This document shows, in pieces, positions 1 through 6,675 of a stretch of DNA of 10,986 bases. The notes beneath the pieces are model-generated. The model searched no databases, was not told the DNA's origin, and saw only the letters and a list, made by a program, of their open reading frames with translations. A program made the translations under genes and the position numbers. This DNA comes from Planctomycetota bacterium (GTDB lineage: Bacteria; Planctomycetota; UBA1135), in assembly GCA_027623585.1 (NCBI GenBank), contig JAQBVK010000059.1:1-10986 (forward strand). The letters run 5' to 3'. Every line of letters starts with the position of its first letter. Within the stretch, counting starts at the first letter, position 1.

Positions 1-510
1 GGCGACAGCCTCTTCATCGACGGCGACGTACGCGGCGCGCAGCAGGTCTACCAGCGAGTCGTCGGGCGCTGGCCTCAATCCGCCATCGGGTGGGCGGGGC
101 TCGGAAACTGCTCCGGTACGCTCGCGCGGGATGCTCGAAAGAGGAGCAATGCGGCGCTCTACGAAGAACTCTGGTCGGACGCTTTGGGATTCTTCGAGCG
201 CGCGCTCGCTTTCGACCCCAACTTGCTCGCCGCGATGAGCGGCAAGGCGCAGGCGCTCGCTTCCCTGCGTCGTTTGCCCGAAGCCCTGCCGCTCGCCGAA
301 GTCTGCTTCGAGGCCGATCCGTCCAACTTCGACTACGCCAGCAGCCTCGCGGCGATCTATTTCGAACTCGGCCGCTTGACCTTTGCGCGCCGGACCTACG
401 AACGCTTCCTCATGGCCGCGCCGACGCACCCACTGCGCCCCGCCGTCGAACAGGAGCTTGCAAGCATCGACGCGATGCGCGCCGCCGAACAGGCAGGAGC
501 GCCGCGGTGA
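1..510 (+). CDS. TPR-repeat protein, 3' part (5' end outside window)
   Basis: The frame is open from base 1 to the TGA at 508-510, giving 169 visible residues with no start in view, so the gene begins upstream. It contains TPR-like helix pairs. Residues 1-35 end in a WAGLG motif. Residues 60-75 carry ALGFFERALAFDPN. Units around 76-109 and 110-143 carry EALPLAEVCFEADP and ARRTYERFLMAAP. TPRs are protein-interaction scaffolds, so a role in a protein complex is likely, but no catalytic domain is visible and the specific function is unknown. The last repeat is followed by an Ala/Glu-rich tail. The stop codon overlaps the GTG start of the YqgE-family gene in GTGA, so the two are probably co-translated. 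The family call is secure; the true length and partner cannot be judged from here. Confidence 0.85.
   Translation, partial: GDSLFIDGDVRGAQQVYQRVVGRWPQSAIGWAGLGNCSGTLARDARKRSNAALYEELWSDALGFFERALAFDPNLLAAMSGKAQALASLRRLPEALPLAEVCFEADPSNFDYASSLAAIYFELGRLTFARRTYERFLMAAPTHPLRPAVEQELASIDAMRAAEQAGAPR
495..499 (+). promoter_or_regulatory. Shine-Dalgarno site fixing the YqgE-family start
   Basis: AGGAG lies inside the end of the TPR gene, 7 nt before the GTG at 507. Together with the start of YqgE-family homology at this point, it supports GTG 507 as the start rather than the far-upstream in-frame start at 90, whose extra residues are Arg-rich shadow sequence of the TPR gene. Confidence 0.7.
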
Positions 511-1055
511 GCGAGGTGATCGCCGCCGGCTGCCTGCTGGTCGCGCGTCCGCCGCTCGACGACTCCAACTTCGAAGGCACCGTCGTCCTGCTGTGCGCGC
601 ATGAAGCAGACGCCACGGTCGGACTGGTGCTGAACCGGCCGCTCGAGCTCGGCGTGCCTACGGTGCTTCCCAGTGAGGACCTTGGCGAGGCCGGCGGCAT
701 GCCGCTGCTGTGGGGTGGCCCGGTCGGTACGGATCAGTTGATTCTGCTGCACGACTCCCCCGCCTCACCCGCGCTCGGACGTCCCGTGCTTGGCGGCCTC
801 CACTTCGGCGGCGGCGTCGAAGCCGCGCGCGCCCTCGCGAAGGCCGGCGGATGGCTGCGCTTCTTCCTCGGCTACTCCGGATGGAGCGCGGATCAATTGA
901 AGGAAGAAATCGAACTTGGCTCCTGGTACTTGCTGCCGCCCGATGCCGAGGAGGTCTGGACCACCGACTGGCGTTGGCAGTGGGAGCGTTTGGTCGCGCG
1001 CGCAGACCCGGGACTCTCGTGGATGCGGCAGGCCGAACATCCCGAGAGCAACTGA
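507..1055 (+). CDS. yqgE: YqgE/AlgH-family protein (DUF179)
   Basis: The product is 182 residues from GTG 507, close to the usual length of about 185 for this family. Hallmarks are the N-terminal GCLLVARPPLDDSNFEGTVV (8-27), the GLVLNRP strand (39-45), a GGPV turn (70-73), LHFGGG (98-103) and a C-terminal RFFLGYSGWSADQLKEEI (118-135) leading into GSWYLLP. YqgE/AlgH proteins are soluble. They have been linked to regulation (AlgH in Pseudomonas), but their biochemical activity is not settled, so I assign no reaction. The gene overlaps the TPR gene by 4 nt and is followed 3 nt later by a small membrane-protein gene, suggesting one operon. The frame, length and conserved blocks all look intact. 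Confidence 0.93.
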   Translation: MSEVIAAGCLLVARPPLDDSNFEGTVVLLCAHEADATVGLVLNRPLELGVPTVLPSEDLGEAGGMPLLWGGPVGTDQLILLHDSPASPALGRPVLGGLHFGGGVEAARALAKAGGWLRFFLGYSGWSADQLKEEIELGSWYLLPPDAEEVWTTDWRWQWERLVARADPGLSWMRQAEHPESN

Positions 1056-1058
1056 GGC

Positions 1059-1466
1059 ATGGACGACGTTCCCGCCACCAAGCCAAAACGGTCCACCAGT
1101 TTCTTCGCGGCCATCGGCCTGCAGTTCCTCGCGGCGGTGCCAGTTGCGCTCTATCAAGCAATTGCCGAACTGCACAGCATTCTGATGCTGCCGCTCGGCT
1201 TGCCGGTGCTGACCGGAGGGCGTTCGGCGGTCCACCTCTTCGAATCCACCGTCGATGCAGTCTCCGGCGACCGGCGCGACACGATGCTCGACCACGCGTG
1301 GTGGTTTTTCAGCATTTCGGCCACGCAGACAATCCTGATCGCGCTGCTGCTCGCGTGGCGTCGGCGCCGCTGCGGCACTTTCCGGGAACCGGTCACCTTC
1401 GGAGCGTTGTTCTTCGTGATGGTCAACGCCGCCCTCGCGGCGGACTGGCCTTGGTGGGGTACCTGA
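1059..1466 (+). CDS. Small hypothetical membrane protein
   Basis: This ORF of 135 residues begins at ATG 1059, three bases after the yqgE stop, with a weak GAGAG about 10 nt upstream. I do not recognise the family. Hydrophobic segments lie at about 14-33, 37-51, 82-100 and 111-129, separated by a charged loop (ESTVDAVSGDRRD, about 62-74) and an Arg cluster (RRRRC, 101-105) that would favour a cytoplasmic side by the positive-inside rule. The C-terminus is Trp-rich (ADWPWWGT). The alternating hydrophobic composition, unlike the Arg/Pro-rich shadows in the other frames, and the tight spacing after yqgE argue that it is real. It is probably an inner-membrane protein with three or four helices. 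No function can be proposed. Confidence 0.7.
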   Translation: MDDVPATKPKRSTSFFAAIGLQFLAAVPVALYQAIAELHSILMLPLGLPVLTGGRSAVHLFESTVDAVSGDRRDTMLDHAWWFFSISATQTILIALLLAWRRRRCGTFREPVTFGALFFVMVNAALAADWPWWGT

Positions 1467-1519
1467 TCCGGCTCCGGCGGCCGGGAACCCGCGCCGCTCT
1501 GCCCTAGAATGGGATTCCC
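1467..1519 (+). promoter_or_regulatory. Intergenic gap with putative promoter and palindrome before mqnC
   Basis: This 53-nt gap is the longest in the window. It contains TAGAAT at 1505-1510, nine bases before the mqnC ATG, with no Shine-Dalgarno of normal quality between them. That layout would fit a leaderless or very short-leader transcript. No TTGACA-like -35 is present at 17 nt, but GGGAACCC (1483-1490) lies upstream; its GGAAC (1484-1488) is 16 nt from TAGAAT and would suit an extracytoplasmic-function sigma factor. A palindrome ATGGGA-T-TCCCAT (1509-1521) runs into the start codon. A weak GC hairpin (1468-1472 with 1480-1484) lacks a U-tract, so it is not a convincing terminator. Promoter assignment is inference. 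Confidence 0.35.
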
Positions 1520-2698
1520 ATGCAGGTGCAAGCCCTGACCGATCGGGTTCTGGGCGGAGAGCGCATCTCCGCGGCGGAGGCCTTTTGCCTCCACGAGCAG
1601 GCCGACTTCGCGACCTTGGCCTTCCTGGCCGACGAGGTCCGCCGCCGCCATCATCCCGAGCCGGTGGTCAGCTACATCATCGATCGCAATCTGAATCCCA
1701 CCAACGTGTGCGTGACGGATTGCGGATTCTGCGCCTTCTACGCCAAGCCGCGTGATGCGAAGAAGGGCTACGTGCTCGACCGCGAGACGATCTACCACAA
1801 GATCCAGGAGACCGTGGACGTCGGCGGCGTGCAGATCCTGATGCAGGGTGGACACCACCCGGACTTGGGTGTGGAGTGGTTCGAGGAACTGCTGCGCGAC
1901 ATCAAGGCGCGCTGGCCCGCGTTGCACATGCACGCGATGAGCCCGCCCGAGATCGAACACCTCGGCCGCGTTTCGAAGCTGCCGACGCCCGAGGTGCTGC
2001 GACGCCTGCAGGCCGCCGGCATGGATTCGATGCCGGGCGGCGGCGCCGAGATCCTGGTGGATCGGGTGCGCGAGGTGATCGCGCCGCGCAAAACCAGCGC
2101 GGATGCCTGGCTGCGCATCATGGAAGAGGCGCACGCGCTCGGCATGCGCACCACCGCGACGATGATGTTCGGCCACGTCGAGAGCGTGGCGGAGCGGATC
2201 GAGCACCTGGAGCGGTTGCGCGCGGTGCAGGACCGCACCGGCGGATTCACCGCCTTCATCGGCTGGACCTTCCAGCCCGGCGAGAATCCGCTCGGGCAAC
2301 AGATGCTGGCAGGCGGCTGGCGCAAGGCCACCCACGCGCCGTACTTCCGCACCATCGCGGTCGCGCGCATCTTCCTTGACAACTTCGTGAATCATCAGGC
2401 CTCCTTCGTGACCCAGGGCAAAGACGCGGCGCTGCTCGGCCTGCGCTTCGGCTGCAACGACTTCGGCAGCGCGATGCTCGAGGAGAACGTGGTGAGCGCA
2501 GCGGGCTGCCACCAGCTCGTAAAACTCGAAGAAATCGAAACCGCCATCCGGGAAGCGGGTTTCGTTCCACGTCGTCGCAATCAGCGATACGAAATCGTGG
2601 ATGAACGTGGCCCTCACCCCCTGCCCGGGGAGCTCGAGGCCTGCGGCGCTGTCGCCGCTGGTCACGGCCGCCGTTTCCCCGAGGCTGTAAGCGCATGA
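1520..2698 (+). CDS. mqnC: Cyclic dehypoxanthinyl futalosine synthase MqnC (radical SAM)
   Basis: MqnC is a cytosolic radical SAM enzyme that cyclises dehypoxanthinyl futalosine in the futalosine pathway to menaquinone. The 392-residue product has the 4Fe-4S-binding C-X3-C-X2-C motif at Cys64, Cys68 and Cys71 (CVTDCGFC), preceded by the typical YIIDRNLNPTNVC. It also has ILMQGGHHPDL (106-115), MSPPEIEHL (140-148), DSMPGGGAEILVDRVR (169-184), TTATMMFGHVE (211-221), GGFTAFIGWTFQPG (241-254) and NDFGSAMLEENVVSAAG (313-329). The QGGHHPDL block and the GGGAEI segment point to MqnC rather than the related MqnE. The ATG start matches the family N-terminus. The last ~32 residues, after RYEIV (360), extend beyond the usual end and look non-conserved. 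Its stop overlaps the start of the TolC-like gene (ATGA), so it probably heads the efflux operon. No other menaquinone genes are in view. Confidence 0.95.
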   Translation: MQVQALTDRVLGGERISAAEAFCLHEQADFATLAFLADEVRRRHHPEPVVSYIIDRNLNPTNVCVTDCGFCAFYAKPRDAKKGYVLDRETIYHKIQETVDVGGVQILMQGGHHPDLGVEWFEELLRDIKARWPALHMHAMSPPEIEHLGRVSKLPTPEVLRRLQAAGMDSMPGGGAEILVDRVREVIAPRKTSADAWLRIMEEAHALGMRTTATMMFGHVESVAERIEHLERLRAVQDRTGGFTAFIGWTFQPGENPLGQQMLAGGWRKATHAPYFRTIAVARIFLDNFVNHQASFVTQGKDAALLGLRFGCNDFGSAMLEENVVSAAGCHQLVKLEEIETAIREAGFVPRRRNQRYEIVDERGPHPLPGELEACGAVAAGHGRRFPEAVSA

Positions 2699-4299
2699 GC
2701 CGCGTCGCTGTTCTCGGCTGGGCCATATTGGCCGCACTCGCCGCCGCCGGATGCGCGGCGCCCGCCGAACTCGCGGCAGAGGCGGACGCCGAGGTCTACG
2801 CGCTGCTCGATGAGCGCCGCGCCGAATTATTCGACCGGCCGGCAGGCTTCACGGTGGAACCTGCCGCCGAGCGCTTGCGCGCGAAACTCATCCTCGCGCC
2901 GGAATCGCTCACCGAAGCGGTCAGCCTGGTCTCGTGCCTGGAGATCGCCGCCGGCAACAGCCGCGACTACCAGGATCGCAAGGAGCGCTTGTACCGCGCG
3001 GCGCTCGATCTGACCTTGGAACGCTGGCGGTTCTCGAATCGCTTCTCACTCGACGGCACGGTCGGCGTGACCGGCAACGGCAGCGACAGCAACACGGCCA
3101 CGGCCGACGCGAACCTCGGCATGGAACGCTTGCTCGGCACCGGCGCGCGGATCGTGGCGGGCATCGGCAGCAGCTTGTTCCGCGCGATTTCGACCGGCGA
3201 CGGCTGGGACGCGCTCTCCGAGCTCTCGCTCTCGGTCACGCAGCCCTTGCTGAGCGGCACCGCGCGCGAGGTCGTGATGGAGCCGCTCACGCAGGCCGAA
3301 CGCGATCTCGTCTATGAGGTGCGCTCCTTCGAACGCTTCCGCCGCACCTTCGCGGTGGACGTCACGAACGATTACTTCGGGATCATCCTCACGCTGGACT
3401 CGATCGCGAACGAGGAAGAGAACCTCGTGAACCTGCGCTACCTGCAGAAACGCAGCGAAGCTCACGCGAAGGCCGGCAAACTCTCCTCGATCCAACTCGA
3501 CCAAGCGAGTCAGGATCTGCTGTCCTCGGAAGGGCGGCTGCTGGAACTCTACGCCCGCTTCGGCACCCAACTCGACAACTTCAAAATCCGGCTCGGCCTA
3601 CCTCCAGAAGTGGGCTTCACCCTCGATCCGGCTGAGTTCGACCGTCTCCGTGGACTCGACGGCAACGACCTCGACTCGCTGCCAGTGGAGGATCTCGACG
3701 AAATCGCGCTCGCGCGCCGTCTCGACTACCTGAACACCGCCGAAGCGGTCGAGGATGCGGATCGGCGCGCCCGCATCGCCGCGGACGCCCTGCGGGCCGG
3801 ACTCGATCTCACCCTCGGTCTCGGCGGCACCAGCGAAGAGGGCCGCCCAGCGTCCTTCCGCGACGGCTCCCTCCCGTGGTCCGCGCGCCTCGGTTGGGAT
3901 CTGCCGATCGACGATCTTCCCGATCGCAACGCCTATCGCTCCTCGCTGCTCGCGCTGCAATCGGCGATCCGCGCCGAAGAATCGCTGCGCGACGCGGTGG
4001 TTTCAGACCTGCGCGACGATCTGCGGCAGGCGCAGAGCACGCGCGAACGCTACAAGGTTCAGCAGCTCGCGATCGAACTGGCGCGCCGCCGCGTCGACAG
4101 CGTGCAAATGAATTTGGACGCTGGCCGGGCCCAGACGCGCGACCTGCTCGAAGCCCAACGCTCCCTGTTGTCGGCGCAGAACGCCGCCTCCTCCGCGCTC
4201 CGCGACTTCGGAATTTCGCGCCTGCGCCTGTATTCAGACCTCGAACTGATCGAAGTCGGTCCTGACGGCATCGTCATCCTTCCAACGCCCGCACCATGA
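2695..4299 (+). CDS. TolC-family outer-membrane efflux lipoprotein
   Basis: The 534-residue product starts with a lipoprotein signal (hydrophobic 4-18, lipobox AAGC with Cys20), predicting export and lipid anchoring. TolC-type proteins form trimeric ducts through the outer membrane for tripartite pumps. Two OEP repeats can be followed. The first has beta-rich sequence at about 115-190, including SVTQPLLSGTAREV (180-193), then long helices to about 300 (YLQKRSEAHAKAGKLSSIQLDQ). The second has a helix at about 335-370, strands at 370-405 and a long coiled coil at 410-510 containing NLDAGRAQTRDLLEAQRSL (473-491). Residues 20-110 form an additional N-terminal segment before the first strands. The ATG overlaps the mqnC stop by 4 nt; a GAGG lies about 10 nt upstream. 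The 3' end overlaps the adaptor gene in ATGA. This is the outer-membrane part of the pump encoded downstream. Confidence 0.92.
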   Translation: MSRVAVLGWAILAALAAAGCAAPAELAAEADAEVYALLDERRAELFDRPAGFTVEPAAERLRAKLILAPESLTEAVSLVSCLEIAAGNSRDYQDRKERLYRAALDLTLERWRFSNRFSLDGTVGVTGNGSDSNTATADANLGMERLLGTGARIVAGIGSSLFRAISTGDGWDALSELSLSVTQPLLSGTAREVVMEPLTQAERDLVYEVRSFERFRRTFAVDVTNDYFGIILTLDSIANEEENLVNLRYLQKRSEAHAKAGKLSSIQLDQASQDLLSSEGRLLELYARFGTQLDNFKIRLGLPPEVGFTLDPAEFDRLRGLDGNDLDSLPVEDLDEIALARRLDYLNTAEAVEDADRRARIAADALRAGLDLTLGLGGTSEEGRPASFRDGSLPWSARLGWDLPIDDLPDRNAYRSSLLALQSAIRAEESLRDAVVSDLRDDLRQAQSTRERYKVQQLAIELARRRVDSVQMNLDAGRAQTRDLLEAQRSLLSAQNAASSALRDFGISRLRLYSDLELIEVGPDGIVILPTPAP

Positions 4300-5957
4300 G
4301 CACCTCCCCCCAGAAGAAAACTCACGTTCTCCCGATCGTGATCGTCTTGGTGGCAGCCGCCGGTTTCGCCTGGGCAGGCTGGCGCGATGACGGCTGGTTC
4401 CGCACTGAGGTCGTCGCCGAGGCTAACGGTTGGGTCGCCAAGCGTGGACGGCTCGACGTCTCGGTGGTGCAGAGCGGCAACCTCTCGGCGCGCAACTCCG
4501 CCAAGGTCTTCAGCGAAGTCGAAGGGCGGAACGCGATCCTCGAGATCGTCGAAGAAGGCAGTTTCGTCAACGAAGGAGACGTGATCGTGCAACTCGACGT
4601 AGCGCAATTGCTCGAACGCAAGGTTGCGCAGGACATCGCCTTGCAGAATGCGCAGGCCGCGCTGACCACGGCCGAGCAACGCCTCGCGATCCAGCACAGT
4701 CAGAACGCCAGCGACATCGCGCAGGCGGAGCAGAAGCTCGAGTTCGCGAAGACCGATCTGACCAAGTACGAGGAGGGTAATTGGCCCAACGATCAGGCGG
4801 CTGCGAAAGAGGCGATCACCAAAGCGGAAATGGAGTTGACTCAAGCCCAGGAACGCCTCTACTGGTCGGAGAAACTGAACAAGGAGGATTACATCACCCG
4901 CACCGAACTCGAGACCGACCAGTTGAACCACAACAACGCAGCGATCCGTCTCGAACAATCGATACGGAACCAGGACCTGCTTGAGCGCTTCGACAACCCG
5001 AAGGAGATGGCGAGACTGGGAGGCGCGGTCGCGGAAGCCGAGCGCGAACTCGAGCGCGTCAATCTGCAGGCCGCCGCGCGACTGGTCGACATCGATGCCG
5101 ACGTGCGCACCAGCCGGGCCAAGGCTCAACTCGAGAGTCAGAAATTCACGAAGTACGTCGACCAACTCGTCAAGGCGACGATCCGCGCACCGGTTTCCGG
5201 TTACGTGGTCTACAAGCGCACCGATAGCTGGCGCGGCTCGGGCGACATCATCCAGAAGGGCAGTGAGGTCCAGGAACGCCAAGAGATCCTTGCGATCCCG
5301 CAAGCCGGGGGCATGATCGCGGAGGTCAGCTTGCACGAGTCGGTGGTGCGCAAGGTGCAGCCCGGCATGCAAGTGAAGATCAAGGCGAGCGCGTTGCCGG
5401 GCAAAGAGTTCAACGGCGATGTGCAGTCCGTGGCGTTGGTGCCGGACAGCGGGTCGATGTGGACCAATCCGAACCTGCGCCAATTCAAGACGCAGATCTC
5501 GATCCGCGATGCCTCCGCCGACGCCCGGCCCGGCATGTCTTGCAGCGTCGAGATCTTGGTGGAAACGATCGAGGACGCCTTGTCGGTGCCGGTGCAAGCG
5601 ATTCATCGCAGCGGTGGCGCCACCATCTGCTTCGTCGGCGGCAAGCCGCGCATCGTCGAGGTCGGCGCGAGTTCCGAGGCTTGGGTGGAGATCCTCACCG
5701 GGCTCGAAGCGGGCGAGATCGTCGCGCTCAATCCGCCCACCGGCTTCAAGCCCGAACCGGAACCGGAAAGCGAGAACCCGGCCCCGAAGATGGAAGGAAT
5801 TCCGTCGGGTGCCGCGATGCCCGATAGGAGCGGCGCAAGCGGCGCAGGACGCGAGCGTCCGCAGGGCGGCACCGGCTCTCCCGGTGGCAGCCGTCCGCCG
5901 CGCAGTGGCGGCAGCGGTCCGAATCCGGGCGCGGGTGAGCACGGCAGTGGCTCCTGA
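4296..5957 (+). CDS. MacA/HlyD-type periplasmic adaptor with long hairpin and disordered tail
   Basis: This 553-residue adaptor would link a MacB-type ABC permease to the TolC-like duct. One membrane segment lies at about 11-28. The first half of the lipoyl domain is at about 66-102 (SEVEGRNAILEIVEEGSFVN, ending VIVQLD). A long alpha-helical hairpin follows at about 105-293, then the second lipoyl half (IRAPVSGYVVYK, 296-307). A beta-barrel (about 338-420, with VQPGMQVKIKA and RPGMSC) and a membrane-proximal domain (425-480) come next. The last ~70 residues (484-553) are low-complexity: PEPEPE first, then Gly/Ser/Pro/Arg-rich and probably disordered. E. coli MacA is about 370 residues, so both the hairpin and the tail enlarge this protein. 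Start and stop overlap both neighbouring genes. The adaptor class is secure; the substrate is unknown. Confidence 0.92.
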   Translation: MSTSPQKKTHVLPIVIVLVAAAGFAWAGWRDDGWFRTEVVAEANGWVAKRGRLDVSVVQSGNLSARNSAKVFSEVEGRNAILEIVEEGSFVNEGDVIVQLDVAQLLERKVAQDIALQNAQAALTTAEQRLAIQHSQNASDIAQAEQKLEFAKTDLTKYEEGNWPNDQAAAKEAITKAEMELTQAQERLYWSEKLNKEDYITRTELETDQLNHNNAAIRLEQSIRNQDLLERFDNPKEMARLGGAVAEAERELERVNLQAAARLVDIDADVRTSRAKAQLESQKFTKYVDQLVKATIRAPVSGYVVYKRTDSWRGSGDIIQKGSEVQERQEILAIPQAGGMIAEVSLHESVVRKVQPGMQVKIKASALPGKEFNGDVQSVALVPDSGSMWTNPNLRQFKTQISIRDASADARPGMSCSVEILVETIEDALSVPVQAIHRSGGATICFVGGKPRIVEVGASSEAWVEILTGLEAGEIVALNPPTGFKPEPEPESENPAPKMEGIPSGAAMPDRSGASGAGRERPQGGTGSPGGSRPPRSGGSGPNPGAGEHGSGS

Positions 5958-6675
5958 TCCGCAGCCCGCCGCGGGCGGAAACGCCCCCGTCGCCGAGCTC
6001 AAAGACGTCCAGCGCGTTTACCGCATGGGCAACAACGAGGTGCGCGCGCTTGACGGCGTCAGCGTCGCCTTCGGCGCCGGTGAGTTCTGGTCGATCATGG
6101 GAACTTCCGGAAGCGGCAAGTCCACGTTGCTGAACATTCTCGGCTGCATCGACCGGCCGACCGGCGGCAGCTACCACGTGGACGGCACCAACGTCAATGA
6201 GCTCGACGACGACGGTTTGTCGGAACTGCGCGGCACGCGGATCGGCTTCGTATTCCAGTCCTTCAATTTGATTCCGCAGTTGAACGTACTGGAAAACATC
6301 TTGGTGCCGGTGTTCTACCGCGACGAGCAGCCGGCGCACGCCGAAGATCGTGCGCGCATGATCGCCGAGCGCGTCGGGCTGGGCGGACGCTTCGACCACC
6401 GCCCCACCGAGCTCTCCGGCGGCCAGCAGCAGCGCGTGGCGATTGCGCGCGCGCTGATCAACGATCCGCCGATCGTGCTCGCCGACGAAGCCACCGGCAA
6501 CCTCGACAGCACCACGGCGCAGGAAATCCTCGAACTCTTCGACGAACTTCACGCCGAAGGCAAGACGATCTTGTTGGTGACCCACGAAGCGATCATTGCG
6601 CGGCGCGCACAGCTCATGCTGCGCCTGAAGGACGGCCGCGTGGAGAAAATCGAAGCGGGAGATAAGTCACGATGA
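5935..6675 (+). CDS. MacB/LolD-type ABC transporter ATPase
   Basis: This is the cytoplasmic ATPase of the efflux pump, 246 residues from GTG 5935. All motifs are present: Walker A GTSGSGKST (56-64), Q-loop FVFQSFNLIPQL (Gln108), signature LSGGQQQR (160-167), Walker B IVLADE (180-185), D-loop NLDS (189-192) and H-loop His217 (LVTHE). FQSFNLIPQL and ADEATGNLD are typical of the MacB/LolD/FtsE group. The start is uncertain: GTG 5935 overlaps the adaptor gene by 23 nt, while GTG 5947 overlaps by 11 nt and has GGTGA (5934-5938), an extended Shine-Dalgarno match, 8 nt upstream. Both give an intact domain. The stop overlaps the permease start in ATGA. E. coli MacB fuses ATPase and permease; here they are separate genes, as in many bacteria. 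Confidence 0.95.
   Translation: MSTAVAPDPQPAAGGNAPVAELKDVQRVYRMGNNEVRALDGVSVAFGAGEFWSIMGTSGSGKSTLLNILGCIDRPTGGSYHVDGTNVNELDDDGLSELRGTRIGFVFQSFNLIPQLNVLENILVPVFYRDEQPAHAEDRARMIAERVGLGGRFDHRPTELSGGQQQRVAIARALINDPPIVLADEATGNLDSTTAQEILELFDELHAEGKTILLVTHEAIIARRAQLMLRLKDGRVEKIEAGDKSR

Noticed and set aside
90..506. N-terminal extension of the YqgE-family frame from base 90
   Set aside because: The extra residues are Arg/Pro-rich shadow of the TPR gene. Family homology begins at GTG 507, which has an AGGAG at good spacing.
1468..1484. Possible terminator hairpin after the small membrane-protein gene
   Set aside because: The stem is only 5 bp with a 7-nt loop and no following U-tract. Such pairings are common by chance at this GC content.
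1154..2737. 527-codon open frame on the - strand opposite mqnC
   Set aside because: It is a shadow of mqnC, which has clear radical SAM motifs on the + strand. The antisense translation has no recognisable domain and spans several unrelated gene boundaries.
4059..6002. 647-codon open frame on the - strand opposite the adaptor gene
   Set aside because: It is antisense to well-supported coding sequence and its translation is His/Arg/Leu/Asp-rich without domains. Long antisense frames are expected in GC-rich genes with G/C-biased third positions.
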